Origin: Clostridia bacterium
GTDB taxonomy: Bacteria; Bacillota_A; Clostridia; Oscillospirales; CAG-272
Direction of reading: 5' to 3'
Length of the DNA: 15,725 nucleotides
NCBI GenBank assembly: GCA_017445115.1
Contig: JAFSUU010000127.1
Coordinates: 1 to 15,725 of the forward strand
Positions within the stretch are counted from its first letter, which is position 1. Every line of letters starts with the position of its first letter. The position numbers were made by a program, and so were the translations under genes. The notes below the pieces were generated by a model. It made no database searches. It saw nothing but the letters and a program-made list of their open reading frames with translations, and had not been told where the DNA came from. Below, one piece after another: positions 1 to 6,331 of this stretch.

Positions 1-152
1 AAGCGAATGCGATATGATATTTGCCCTCGTTCGCGAAGCGAACATATCGCGTGCCGAAGGCACATATCGAACACCGAAGGTGTATATCGCTTGCCCAAAG
101 GGCAAATATCGCTGCCGACTGTCCTTTAGAACAGTCGGCATACGGCGCGCCG
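1..152. repeat. Multi-hairpin intergenic repeat with ATATCG spacers
   Basis: Three short perfect hairpins with GAA loops (29-43, 51-63, 71-83) and a fourth with an AAA loop (91-105) are each followed by the same six-base spacer ATATCG (44-49, 64-69, 84-89, 106-111). A longer hairpin follows at 113-140 (10-bp stem, 8-nt loop), then the palindrome CGGCGCGCCG at 143-152. GATATTTGCCC at 16-26 is the exact reverse complement of 100-110, so the first three hairpins can be enclosed by an 11-bp stem in a cloverleaf-like fold; this competes with the local hairpin at 91-105. Read on the minus strand, two of the hairpins carry cUUCGg tetraloops, the strand on which the neighbouring VTC operon would read into the element. 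The first bases, AAGCGAATGC, look like the right arm of another hairpin cut by the window edge. No coding potential is credible here. That it is a dispersed genomic repeat is an inference from its regularity. Confidence 0.75.
113..140. other. Strong 10-bp stem-loop downstream of DUF4956 gene
   Basis: TGCCGACTGT (113-122) and ACAGTCGGCA (131-140) form a perfect 10-bp stem around an 8-nt loop. It lies 47 bases past the stop codon of the minus-strand operon and may end or stabilise its mRNA. No T-run follows on the minus strand, so it is not a textbook intrinsic terminator. It may equally be the last hairpin of the repeat array. Confidence 0.5.
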
Positions 153-187
153 CTTTTGGACTTTTTATCGGTTTTGCAGTCGATGGA

Positions 188-859
188 TCAAAGCTGGTTC
201 TGCACGTCTGTGTACGGGGTTATAGCTATCTCAAGATTTCCGTTTTTTGTGCGGAGCTCGTCGATCAGTGCTTTTTCCTCCGCGGGATCTTTCATCACTA
301 TTTTGAACGACAGACGGAACATGGAACCCATACCCGTCGTTTTTACTCCGACGCTTTCATAAGATTTGAGATAGTGAGCGAAAGTGTCGTCAAATATGTC
401 GTGATATTCGATAGATTCCGGTATCGTGATACGGAGCAGTTTCTCGGGAGCCATTTTTTTGTGATCGAAGATCGGTATCATGGAGAAGAGGAAGAATATG
501 ACGGAGAGGCAGATCAGTATCAGCACTCCGTATCCGACGTAACCCATTCCGAAAGCGATACCTGAACCCATTGCGATGAGTATTGACGCTATTTCGTCTG
601 ATGTTCCTTGCGCGGAACGGAATCTAATAAGACTGAACGCACCTCCTATTGCGACGCCGGCTCCGATATTGCCGTTTACGAAGGTGATCACGGCCGCAAC
701 GATGAACGGTATAAGCGACACTACGATAAAGAATCTTTTTGTAGAACGGACCCTGAATGACATTAAGAACGCGTATATCAATCCGGATACTATCGCTACA
801 GCTGCCATAGTAAAGAATTCGGATGTTGTGACAGATGAGGAGTAAATTGAATCAAACAT
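188..859 (-). CDS. DUF4956 family membrane protein
   Basis: This 223-residue integral membrane protein matches the DUF4956 family. It has hydrophobic segments at about residues 15-34, 43-62 and 90-127, then a cytoplasmic alpha/beta tail from about 132. The family-typical core GGAFSLIRFRSAQGTSDE lies at residues 72-89, between membrane segments, and is rich in Arg. The start is the ATG at 859, preceded by GGAGGG at 8-nt spacing; upstream codons in the same frame belong to the VTC gene read in another frame. It overlaps the VTC gene by 8 nt (ATGTTTGA), implying translational coupling. Members of this family are commonly found next to bacterial VTC-domain genes. Biochemical function is unknown. 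My inference is that it is the membrane partner of the VTC-domain protein, possibly a polyphosphate channel or anchor, analogous to the membrane part of yeast VTC. Confidence 0.9.
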   Translation of the reverse strand: MFDSIYSSSVTTSEFFTMAAVAIVSGLIYAFLMSFRVRSTKRFFIVVSLIPFIVAAVITFVNGNIGAGVAIGGAFSLIRFRSAQGTSDEIASILIAMGSGIAFGMGYVGYGVLILICLSVIFFLFSMIPIFDHKKMAPEKLLRITIPESIEYHDIFDDTFAHYLKSYESVGVKTTGMGSMFRLSFKIVMKDPAEEKALIDELRTKNGNLEIAITPYTDVQNQL

Positions 860-1580
860 TGTATATCCCTCCGTTGAACGTTTTTTTAGCTTGTAATTTG
901 TAAGCTTCCCCGTATTTTGAGAAACTGTTTTTGAATATCTTGCCGTCGTCGAGGATCTTTGTGAGCCAGAGCGGCATTGCTTCCTGCACTTTGATTTCGA
1001 GTATCGAGTAGCCTTCGGGTAAAAGCGATATCCCGTCCATCGATATCCGAAGATCGAGATCATCGGTGCGGTATCTCGGATTATTGTCTATTGTCAGCCT
1101 CAGATCTCCGTCCGGTTCAAAGTACGCAGTCCGGTCGTAAATTATAAGGCAGGCGGGTGCGAGATCCTTATAAAAATCTCTGAAATAAGTCAGTTCCCGG
1201 TTGATCTGACCTCCGGCGCATATATCGCCTTCGCCGTCGAAAAATCGTTTGACCAGCGGTATCGTTGATTGAACGCGCCTTTTATATACGATCCCGTACG
1301 CTTTTCTCTTTAGTTCGAGAAATACGGGAGACGTATCCGTTGCGAGACCGTAAGAACGAAGTCTCATTTTTTCCTTGAAAGGAGGCTTTTCTATCGAAGC
1401 GTTTATAAGCCGGTAGTCCGGGGTATCGTAGTAAAGTGACGCGATGGACGTGAGTCCGAACCGGTCGACTTCCATGTGCCCGATAAGCCGCTTCTTGAAA
1501 AACTCTTCCTGTTCCGGTGAAATGACATACTTCAGTTCATACCGTTTCATCACGACAACGGGATTTTGAACTTCTGTCAT
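852..1580 (-). CDS. VTC domain protein (polyphosphate polymerase-like)
   Basis: This 242-residue soluble protein is a stand-alone VTC domain of the CYTH-like (triphosphate tunnel) superfamily. Yeast Vtc4 uses this fold to make polyphosphate from ATP. The expected tunnel landmarks appear in order: RYELKY (13-18), YYDT (50-53), RLR (73-75), ELKRK (89-93), KRR (100-102), YDR (148-150), RLTID (161-165), EIK (195-197) and SKY (221-223). These supply the basic lining and the acidic metal site. It lacks SPX and membrane domains, unlike the eukaryotic enzyme. The start is the ATG at 1580 because GGAGG (1589-1593) sits 8 nt ahead of it; an in-frame ATG at 1598 lies upstream of that site and has no site of its own. 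The gene is 19 nt after the kinase-like gene and overlaps the DUF4956 gene by 8 nt. Activity on polyphosphate is inferred from family membership. Confidence 0.9.
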   Translation of the reverse strand: MTEVQNPVVVMKRYELKYVISPEQEEFFKKRLIGHMEVDRFGLTSIASLYYDTPDYRLINASIEKPPFKEKMRLRSYGLATDTSPVFLELKRKAYGIVYKRRVQSTIPLVKRFFDGEGDICAGGQINRELTYFRDFYKDLAPACLIIYDRTAYFEPDGDLRLTIDNNPRYRTDDLDLRISMDGISLLPEGYSILEIKVQEAMPLWLTKILDDGKIFKNSFSKYGEAYKLQAKKTFNGGIYNV

Positions 1581-1588
1581 TTTATTAA

Positions 1589-1593
1589 CCTCC
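1589..1593 (-). promoter_or_regulatory. Ribosome binding site setting the VTC gene start
   Basis: GGAGG on the minus strand, 8 nt before the ATG at 1580. It lies inside the six codons that a start at 1598 would add, which argues against the longer form. Confidence 0.8.
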
Positions 1594-1599
1594 GCCATG

Positions 1600-2817
1600 T
1601 CAAAAAGCGATCTTCAATGTGAACACACCGTTTGAGACCGAAGCGGAAAGCCTTCCGTTCAGGCTTTTGACAGTCTCTTTGACGAACGAAAGCCCGAGCC
1701 CGTTGCCGTCGATGCCTTCAGCGTTGGGGAGTCTTGTGAATCTGTCGAACACCTGATCCGCAGGACCGTCGGAGAGAGTGGTATCATTTGATGAAATAAG
1801 AGAAATTCTTCCGTTTTCATTTTTCAGAGAGAATGACGCGGTGGCATTTGAAAACTTAAGTGAATTCTCTATTATTTCTTTTACGGCTTTTCTCAGAATA
1901 TCCGGATCGCCGCTTACTTTGATGCCGCTGTCGACCTCGCGTTCAAACGTTATGCCGCGCTCCGTAAACTTCGGGAGAGCGGAGTCCGTCGCAGCTGCGG
2001 CGATAAGTGAAAGGTCGCATAGTTCGGATTCCGTCGTCCCTCTTTCGAGAACGGAGAGCGTGCCGAGCTTTTTTGTGAGAGAGATCATCTTTTTTACCTG
2101 ACGGTTTATCGAAAGCGTTTGTTCGCTCTGTCCGCTTGTCCTCTCGATCACCTCTGTATTTGCATTGATAACCGTGAGAGGGATCTTGAACTCGTTTTCA
2201 GCTTCGGCAAGGAACTTCTTCTGTTTTCTGTCCGCTTCTTCGATCGGTTTGAATATCGCTTTACTCATGAAAATGAGGAATGCAAGGCATATAGCGAGCC
2301 CTATGGCTTCACCGACAATCGAGATGATCAGTATGCGGAAAGACGGCAGAAGTTCGCGCCCCTGGTCGACCACCGTTACGTATAAGAAATCGGCGTCTTT
2401 ATATACACGGTATCTGTAATAAGTTTCGACCCATCCAACACGTTCTTTTGTCAAACTCTGCGCTATTTTCAGCGCTTCATCTTCCGTAAACGACGAAATG
2501 TTGAAAGCTACCATTTCGGCTTTTCCGTCGGGATCGAATTTAAATGTAAAATATCTCGCAGTGTACGGAAGTTCCGGGGAATCAGGACCCATCCTGTCGA
2601 AATTGCCTTTTCCCGACGGCTTGAAATCCATGTGATCGTCAAAGACAAGAAAATCCTTGAAAGAGCCCCTTTCTCCGGCGATCATTTCGGTCACGCGGTC
2701 AGCGTCGTTTGCGACCATCGTAAAATTGATCCCGTTTATGATCGACACTAAAACCGTGAGCAAAACAAATACCGCGATCATAGCGTATATAACGAATTTT
2801 TTTCTAACTTTATTCAT
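1600..2817 (-). CDS. Histidine-kinase-like membrane protein lacking the phosphoacceptor His
   Basis: The 405-residue protein has the layout of a membrane sensor kinase: TM1 at about 8-30, an extracellular region of about 125 residues, TM2 at about 160-185, then a dimerisation helix and an ATPase domain. The H-box, normally SHELKTPL, reads ENEFKIPL at residues 207-214, so the phosphoacceptor His is Asn208 (codon 2194-2196). The N-box EIIENSLKFS (314-323) keeps its Mg-binding Asn318, the F-box VFDRF (356-360) and G2 box GNGLGL (371-376) are intact, but the G1 region (about 340-350) lacks the DxGxG pattern. It therefore may bind ATP but should not autophosphorylate in the usual way. The frame is open and well conserved overall, so this is not a simple pseudogene. 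It overlaps the regulator gene by 8 nt (ATGAATAA) and precedes the VTC gene. It could act as a ligand-sensing pseudokinase; its input is unknown. Confidence 0.88.
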   Translation of the reverse strand: MNKVRKKFVIYAMIAVFVLLTVLVSIINGINFTMVANDADRVTEMIAGERGSFKDFLVFDDHMDFKPSGKGNFDRMGPDSPELPYTARYFTFKFDPDGKAEMVAFNISSFTEDEALKIAQSLTKERVGWVETYYRYRVYKDADFLYVTVVDQGRELLPSFRILIISIVGEAIGLAICLAFLIFMSKAIFKPIEEADRKQKKFLAEAENEFKIPLTVINANTEVIERTSGQSEQTLSINRQVKKMISLTKKLGTLSVLERGTTESELCDLSLIAAAATDSALPKFTERGITFEREVDSGIKVSGDPDILRKAVKEIIENSLKFSNATASFSLKNENGRISLISSNDTTLSDGPADQVFDRFTRLPNAEGIDGNGLGLSFVKETVKSLNGRLSASVSNGVFTLKIAF

Positions 2818-3418
2818 CTTCCGTCACCAAATTATATCCTTTGCTGATCGTATATTCGATGTGAAAAGGAGCGGCTACCGAGGACAGTTTTTTGTTTAAC
2901 GAGTCCACGAGAATATCCGTTCGCCTTTCGTCAGGCGGGGTTCCGCACGAAACGGACGAGAACGTATTCAGTTCTTCAAGAGTCAGCTTAACTCTACCCG
3001 AAAGAAGAAATTCAGAGGGGTCGACAGTGACGCCGCAGACGTCAAAAGGTTTTCCTTCGGAGGCCGTGCGTATTACATCCTCCGTTTTTGCCGTCAGTTC
3101 TTCAGGCAGAAAAGGATAGGAAAGATATGACGCGGGCACAGGTTCTTTTGCCAGCAGCTTCGGACTGACCGGCGCTTTCGTCAAAACTATCGACGGTGTG
3201 CCGGAGTCTTTCAGCGCATTCAAAATATCTTTGAGCTTTATTCTCGGAAGGTCACAGTCGATTATTGCCGCATCGAATTTTGATTCCGCCATACGGCTTA
3301 TTGCCTGTATGCCGTCGAACGCCTGACTTACGCTGTTTCCGGTGATTTCTAAATAATCCGAAAGCCCGGACAAAAGATCTCTGTCGGAAACGGCGACCAG
3401 AATATTTGAACCGTTCAA
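2810..3418 (-). CDS. Degenerate OmpR-like response regulator
   Basis: The 202-residue protein has an N-terminal receiver-like domain (about 4-118) and a C-terminal remnant of an OmpR-type winged helix (about 125-198). The conserved acceptor Asp54 (IIDCDLP) and Thr80 are present. The acidic metal-binding pair that follows the first strand is Val10-Ser11, and the conserved Lys near SYPF is Tyr101, so the phosphorylation site is badly damaged. The output domain retains VDPSEFLLSGR, LTLEEL, DILVDSLNKKL and ISKGYNL, but between about residues 152 and 166 it is roughly 20 residues shorter than usual, in the region that normally holds the start of the DNA-reading helices. It starts with TTG at 3418 behind a G-rich site; no better ATG exists nearby. 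It is the first gene of the VTC operon. It may be a non-canonical regulator, a protein-interaction partner of the kinase-like protein, or decaying. Confidence 0.8.
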   Translation of the reverse strand: MNGSNILVAVSDRDLLSGLSDYLEITGNSVSQAFDGIQAISRMAESKFDAAIIDCDLPRIKLKDILNALKDSGTPSIVLTKAPVSPKLLAKEPVPASYLSYPFLPEELTAKTEDVIRTASEGKPFDVCGVTVDPSEFLLSGRVKLTLEELNTFSSVSCGTPPDERRTDILVDSLNKKLSSVAAPFHIEYTISKGYNLVTEDE

Positions 3419-3424
3419 TTAAAT

Positions 3425-3430
3425 CCCCCC
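3425..3430 (-). promoter_or_regulatory. G-rich ribosome binding site for a TTG start
   Basis: On the minus strand AGGGGGGA precedes the TTG at 3418 by about 6 nt. The position supports TTG as the start codon of the regulator-like gene. Confidence 0.6.
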
Positions 3431-3453
3431 TGCTTTATCTGTATGCTGATTAG

Positions 3454-3462
3454 ATTATACCA
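3454..3462 (-). promoter_or_regulatory. Extended -10 promoter of the regulator/kinase/VTC operon
   Basis: Minus-strand TGG-TATAAT is a perfect -10 with the extended TG motif, about 36 nt ahead of the TTG start. No good -35 is seen at 16-18 nt spacing, which is usual for extended -10 promoters. It would drive all four genes of the operon. Confidence 0.65.
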
Positions 3463-3537
3463 CAAAAAATTGAACTTTGATTGAATATTCTATAAATCGT
3501 GAAAAATCCGGACAAATTATTTTATTTTCCTTTTTTA

Positions 3538-3566
3538 TTGAAATAACACGAATTGTATGATAGAAT
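3538..3566 (+). promoter_or_regulatory. Sigma-A promoter of desulfoferrodoxin gene
   Basis: TTGAAA (3538-3543), a 17-nt spacer and TAGAAT (3561-3566), with an extended TGA just before the -10. Transcription would begin near 3573 and read directly into the palindrome at 3583-3596. Confidence 0.7.
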
Positions 3567-3582
3567 AAAAGCAGAATAAATA

Positions 3583-3596
3583 CGTGACGTGTCACG
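3583..3596. promoter_or_regulatory. Palindrome CGTGAC-GT-GTCACG, candidate operator
   Basis: A perfect 6-bp inverted repeat with a 2-bp centre lies just downstream of the predicted transcription start and 17 bp before the desulfoferrodoxin start codon. This is a typical place for a repressor to block early elongation. The half-site resembles those of CRP/FNR-type dimeric regulators only loosely; the regulator is unknown. Confidence 0.45.
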
Positions 3597-3613
3597 GAAA
3601 AAGGAGGAATAAA

Positions 3614-3994
3614 ATGAGCGAAAACAGATTTTACATTTGCGAGCACTGCGGGAACATTATCGGAATGATCAATGACAGCGGCGTTCCCGTCGTTTGCTGC
3701 GGACAGAAAATGACAAAACTTGAAGCAGGTACTGTTGAGGCAAGTCTTGAAAAGCACGTTCCTTCGGCAAAAATCGAGGATGGAAAGGTGATCGTTGAGG
3801 TGGGCTCCGTTCTTCATCCGATGGTCGAGGAGCACAGCATCAAATGGGTCTATCTGAAGACGGACAAAGGCGGTCAGAGAAAGATACTGCACCCCGGTGA
3901 AGAGCCTCGCGTAACGTTTGCCCTCGCGGATGAGAAACCGCTTGCGGTCTATGCGTACTGCAATCTGCACGGGCTTTGGATGGCAGAGCTTTGA
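3614..3994 (+). CDS. dfx: Desulfoferrodoxin (class I, two-iron superoxide reductase)
   Basis: This 126-residue cytoplasmic enzyme reduces superoxide to hydrogen peroxide without making oxygen, a defence typical of anaerobes. The N-terminal desulforedoxin domain carries the full rubredoxin-like iron site: Cys9, Cys12, Cys28 and Cys29 (CEHC and VCCG). The C-terminal domain carries the active-site iron ligands: His in EKHVP, two His in LHPMVEEHS, and Cys and His in CNLHG. The catalytic Glu-Lys pair is present in EKHVP. Length and domain order match class I desulfoferrodoxin. The start is the ATG at 3614 behind AGGAGG; a longer frame from 3584 would begin inside the palindrome without a ribosome binding site. 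It is monocistronic, with its own promoter and a strong terminator. Electrons normally come from rubredoxin, which is not encoded in this window. Confidence 0.97.
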   Translation: MSENRFYICEHCGNIIGMINDSGVPVVCCGQKMTKLEAGTVEASLEKHVPSAKIEDGKVIVEVGSVLHPMVEEHSIKWVYLKTDKGGQRKILHPGEEPRVTFALADEKPLAVYAYCNLHGLWMAEL

Positions 3995-4016
3995 TATCGA
4001 TTCGACATTATAAACT

Positions 4017-4045
4017 AAGCAAGCCGCTTGCGGCTTGCTTTTTTT
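4017..4045 (+). terminator. Intrinsic terminator of desulfoferrodoxin gene
   Basis: AAGCAAGCC pairs with GGCTTGCTT around GCTTGC, followed by a run of T residues to 4045. This is a textbook rho-independent terminator 23 nt after the stop codon. Confidence 0.92.
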
Positions 4046-4099
4046 ACTGCAGGGCCAAACGAAAATTGAACGCAAATTATTAAATAATGTAAAAAATAG

Positions 4100-4128
4100 T
4101 TGACATTCAGTTCAATATGTCATATAAT
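4100..4128 (+). promoter_or_regulatory. Perfect consensus promoter of the amino acid permease
   Basis: TTGACA (4100-4105), exactly 17 nt, and TATAAT (4123-4128). All twelve bases match the sigma-A consensus. The start site would lie near 4135, giving a leader of about 45 nt. The promoter covers an upstream in-frame ATG at 4117, which therefore cannot be the start codon of the transcript it makes. Confidence 0.88.
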
Positions 4129-4179
4129 AATCCTGGTTTTGAACAAAAACACAGAATAATTAAGAAAAGGATTACTGAA

Positions 4180-5688
4180 ATGAAGAAAGAAATCGCAAAC
4201 GGCGGAGAACAGGTAACGCTTAAGCGACAGCTGAATCCGATGCACGTGTGTGCGATCGCCTTTGGATGCATCATCGGATGGGGCAGCTTTATCAACCCCG
4301 GTAAAAAGTTTCTCCCCAATTCCGGTGTCGCAGGTACTGCGATAGCTATGGTACTCGGCGCTCTCGTAATGGTCATAATTGCGGCGAGCTATGCATACAT
4401 GGTCCCGAAATACCCGCAGTCGGGCGGAGAATTCACGTTCACCAAAAACTGTTTCGGCAAGATCCCCGCGTTTATCTGCGGTTGGTTCCTCGTCGCGGGC
4501 TATCTGACAAACGTTCCGATGAACTCTACAGCTATCGGTATGATAGTTGACGGAGTTGACGGCGATGCGAATATTCTTAAATGGGGATTCAGCTATGAAA
4601 TAGCAGGTTTTCCCGTTCACCTCGGCGAGATACTGTTTGCAGGTGCGATACTGATACTGTTCGGAATTCTGAACATTGTCGGTGTTAAAAAAGCAGGATT
4701 TGTTCAGATCGTCCTCGCTTCTCTCCTTGCTATTTGCGCATTTACTCTGTGCATAGCGTGCATCATATCTGCTGACAAGCAGGGCATCAACTGGGAGCTT
4801 GCTTGGGGCTTTGACAAAAACGCAGCTCTCGAAGCGGCAGGGGGAAAAGAACTCACAAACATTGCAGGAGTCAATTTTGCCGATTATGCGAACGGAACTA
4901 CTTCACAAGGAAAGATCGCAGCAATCCTCGCGACTTTCGCGATAGCTCCGTGGGCATTCGTCGGTTTTGACACGATCCCTCAGGCGGCGGAAGAATTTAA
5001 GTTCTCATATAAGAAAGTTATGAAGATCCTCGTGATCGCGATAGCTTTCGGCGCGTTCGTTTATATTTCCAACAATACAGTTGCGGCAGCTGTGTATGCT
5101 AACTGGCCGGAAGACGTTCTTAAAAACGACTGGGTCCTTTTGATTGCAGCAAAGCATTTGCTCGGAAATTTCGGTACTGTCCTTATAGCGATAGGGGTTT
5201 CTTGCGCGGTCCTTTCGGGTATCATGGGATTTTATCTCGCGTCCAGCAGACTTATGTTTGCTATGGCGCGCGACGGATACCTTCCGAAAGTATTCTCCAA
5301 AGTCGATCCGAAGTACGGCACTCCCAAGAATGCAATGATCTTTTGCATCGCCGTTTCTCTTGCAGGACCGATTCTCGGTAGGAACGCTCTGGGCTGGTTC
5401 GTCGATATGTCGGCGATAGGCGCATCGATCGGGTATATGTTTACTTGCCTTGCTACTCTCATAACTATGAAGAAATTCGGTGACGGAAAAATTGGTCTGA
5501 AGATACTTGCTGCAGCCGGTGCTTTCCTGTCGATTGTGTTCATCGTGCTTCAGCTCATTCCGATCCCCGGACTTTCCGGAGTCAGCTTTGGTACTGAGTC
5601 CTATATCCTGCTTATAGTATGGATAGTTCTCGGTGCTCTGTTCTATATCTACGAGAACGCCAAAAAGAAGAAAAACGAACTTGAATAA
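4180..5688 (+). CDS. APC-family amino acid permease
   Basis: This 502-residue inner-membrane transporter has about 12 hydrophobic segments and begins with the APC signature of TM1, GCIIGWGSFINPG (29-41), where the GxG break lets backbone atoms bind the substrate. Other family marks are SGGEFTFTKNCFG in the TM2-TM3 region and SSRLMFAMARDGYLPKVFSKVD in the second half. Length is slightly above the usual 430-480 residues because of an inserted loop of about 35 residues (near 210-245, ELAWGFDKNA...). The start is the ATG at 4180, behind AAAGGA at 8-nt spacing. It stands alone between two terminators. The substrate cannot be read from sequence; amino acid uptake or exchange is the family role. Confidence 0.92.
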   Translation: MKKEIANGGEQVTLKRQLNPMHVCAIAFGCIIGWGSFINPGKKFLPNSGVAGTAIAMVLGALVMVIIAASYAYMVPKYPQSGGEFTFTKNCFGKIPAFICGWFLVAGYLTNVPMNSTAIGMIVDGVDGDANILKWGFSYEIAGFPVHLGEILFAGAILILFGILNIVGVKKAGFVQIVLASLLAICAFTLCIACIISADKQGINWELAWGFDKNAALEAAGGKELTNIAGVNFADYANGTTSQGKIAAILATFAIAPWAFVGFDTIPQAAEEFKFSYKKVMKILVIAIAFGAFVYISNNTVAAAVYANWPEDVLKNDWVLLIAAKHLLGNFGTVLIAIGVSCAVLSGIMGFYLASSRLMFAMARDGYLPKVFSKVDPKYGTPKNAMIFCIAVSLAGPILGRNALGWFVDMSAIGASIGYMFTCLATLITMKKFGDGKIGLKILAAAGAFLSIVFIVLQLIPIPGLSGVSFGTESYILLIVWIVLGALFYIYENAKKKKNELE

Positions 5689-5693
5689 TTATT

Positions 5694-5724
5694 TTGCCCG
5701 GGCATTCGCCCGGGCAATTTCTTT
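5694..5724 (+). terminator. Terminator of the permease gene
   Basis: TTGCCCGGGC (5694-5703) and GCCCGGGCAA (5708-5717) form a perfect 10-bp stem with an ATTC loop, followed by TTTCTTTAT. It lies between convergent genes. The minus-strand side has only a mixed A/T tract, so termination of the reductase gene is less certain. Confidence 0.85.
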
Positions 5725-6190
5725 ATATTCTGAGTCTTGAAAAATCGGCATATTCTTCAATTATCTTTACGATCGCGGTAAGTCCATCTTCGTCCTCTTC
5801 TGTAAACCGTGAGAACACCGGACTGTCAACGTCAAGTACCCCGACGATCCTTCCGTTTGAACAGATCGGTATCACGATCTCTGAATTTGAAGCTGAATCG
5901 CAGGCGATATGTCCGGGAAAGGTGTGGACGTCATCAACTCTAATAGTCTTGCCTTCTTTGACCGCCGTACCGCAGACGCCTTTGCCTATCGATATCCTTA
6001 TACAGGCGACTTTGCCCTGAAACGGACCGAGCAGAAGACTTCCCGAATCCATAAGATAAAAGCCTGCCCAGTTCAGCCTGTCGAGCGCGTCGTATATCAA
6101 CGCGGAAGCGTTAGACAGAAGCGGCACGTAATCGCGCTCCGCTTCAGCTATCGATTCGATTTGCTTTGCGAGAGATTTATAATCAGCCAT
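5723..6190 (-). CDS. msrC: Free methionine-(R)-sulfoxide reductase (GAF domain)
   Basis: This 155-residue protein is a single GAF domain of the fRMsr family, which reduces the free amino acid methionine-(R)-sulfoxide in the cytoplasm with thioredoxin-type electrons. Diagnostic stretches are LNWAGFYL (39-46), GPFQGKVACIRI (56-67), GVCGTA (71-76) and FPGHIACDSASNSEIV (91-106). The three redox cysteines Cys63, Cys73 and Cys97 are all present, with the spacing of the E. coli enzyme (10 and 24 residues). The start is the ATG at 6190, directly behind AAAGGAGG; the open frame extends to 6244 but crosses the promoter. It fits with the nearby superoxide reductase as oxidative damage repair, although the two are transcribed separately. 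Confidence 0.95.
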   Translation of the reverse strand: MADYKSLAKQIESIAEAERDYVPLLSNASALIYDALDRLNWAGFYLMDSGSLLLGPFQGKVACIRISIGKGVCGTAVKEGKTIRVDDVHTFPGHIACDSASNSEIVIPICSNGRIVGVLDVDSPVFSRFTEEDEDGLTAIVKIIEEYADFSRLRI

Positions 6191-6215
6191 AAAGACCTCC
6201 TTTATCAACAAATCA

Positions 6216-6244
6216 ATGATAACACAAACGTGAAAATATTTCAA
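6216..6244 (-). promoter_or_regulatory. Promoter of the methionine sulfoxide reductase gene
   Basis: On the minus strand TTGAAA (6244-6239), 17 nt, TATCAT (6221-6216). The start site would be about 20 nt ahead of the ATG at 6190. Confidence 0.7.
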
Positions 6245-6270
6245 TAACCAAATAAAATACCGCGCCGCTA

Positions 6271-6299
6271 TTGAAAATAATCTTTTGCCGTGTTAAAAT
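6271..6299 (+). promoter_or_regulatory. Promoter of the MMPL gene
   Basis: TTGAAA (6271-6276), 17 nt and TAAAAT (6294-6299), with TGT giving an extended -10. It is divergent from the reductase promoter, with 26 bp between the two -35 elements. Confidence 0.7.
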
Positions 6300-6321
6300 T
6301 TAGTTATAAAATGTAAACGGC

Positions 6322-6326
6322 GGAGG
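6322..6326 (+). promoter_or_regulatory. Ribosome binding site for a TTG start
   Basis: GGAGG lies 5 nt before the TTG at 6332. There is no ATG in this frame until about residue 72, well past the first membrane helix, so the TTG start is required. Confidence 0.8.
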
Positions 6327-6331
6327 TAGAT

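Noticed and set aside
29..111. CRISPR array at the left edge
   Set aside because: The constant unit is only six bases and the variable parts are self-complementary hairpins, unlike CRISPR repeats and spacers.
1..111. tRNA or riboswitch suggested by the cloverleaf-like pairing
   Set aside because: No acceptor stem, anticodon loop, T-loop consensus or CCA is present, and the element lies at the 3' end of the operon, not in a leader.
14..565. Long plus-strand open frame over the DUF4956 gene
   Set aside because: It is antisense to a well-supported membrane protein gene, has no ribosome binding site, and runs through the hairpin array.
860..1063. N-terminal extension of the DUF4956 gene to 1063
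   Set aside because: It overlaps the VTC gene in another frame. The ATG at 859 has a good ribosome binding site and begins the family-like sequence.
3455..4075. Minus-strand open frame opposite desulfoferrodoxin
   Set aside because: It is a shadow of a certain gene and its start lies beyond a terminator; no family resemblance.
4120..4620. Minus-strand open frames opposite the permease
   Set aside because: Antisense shadows with no ribosome binding site, and the permease is unmistakable.
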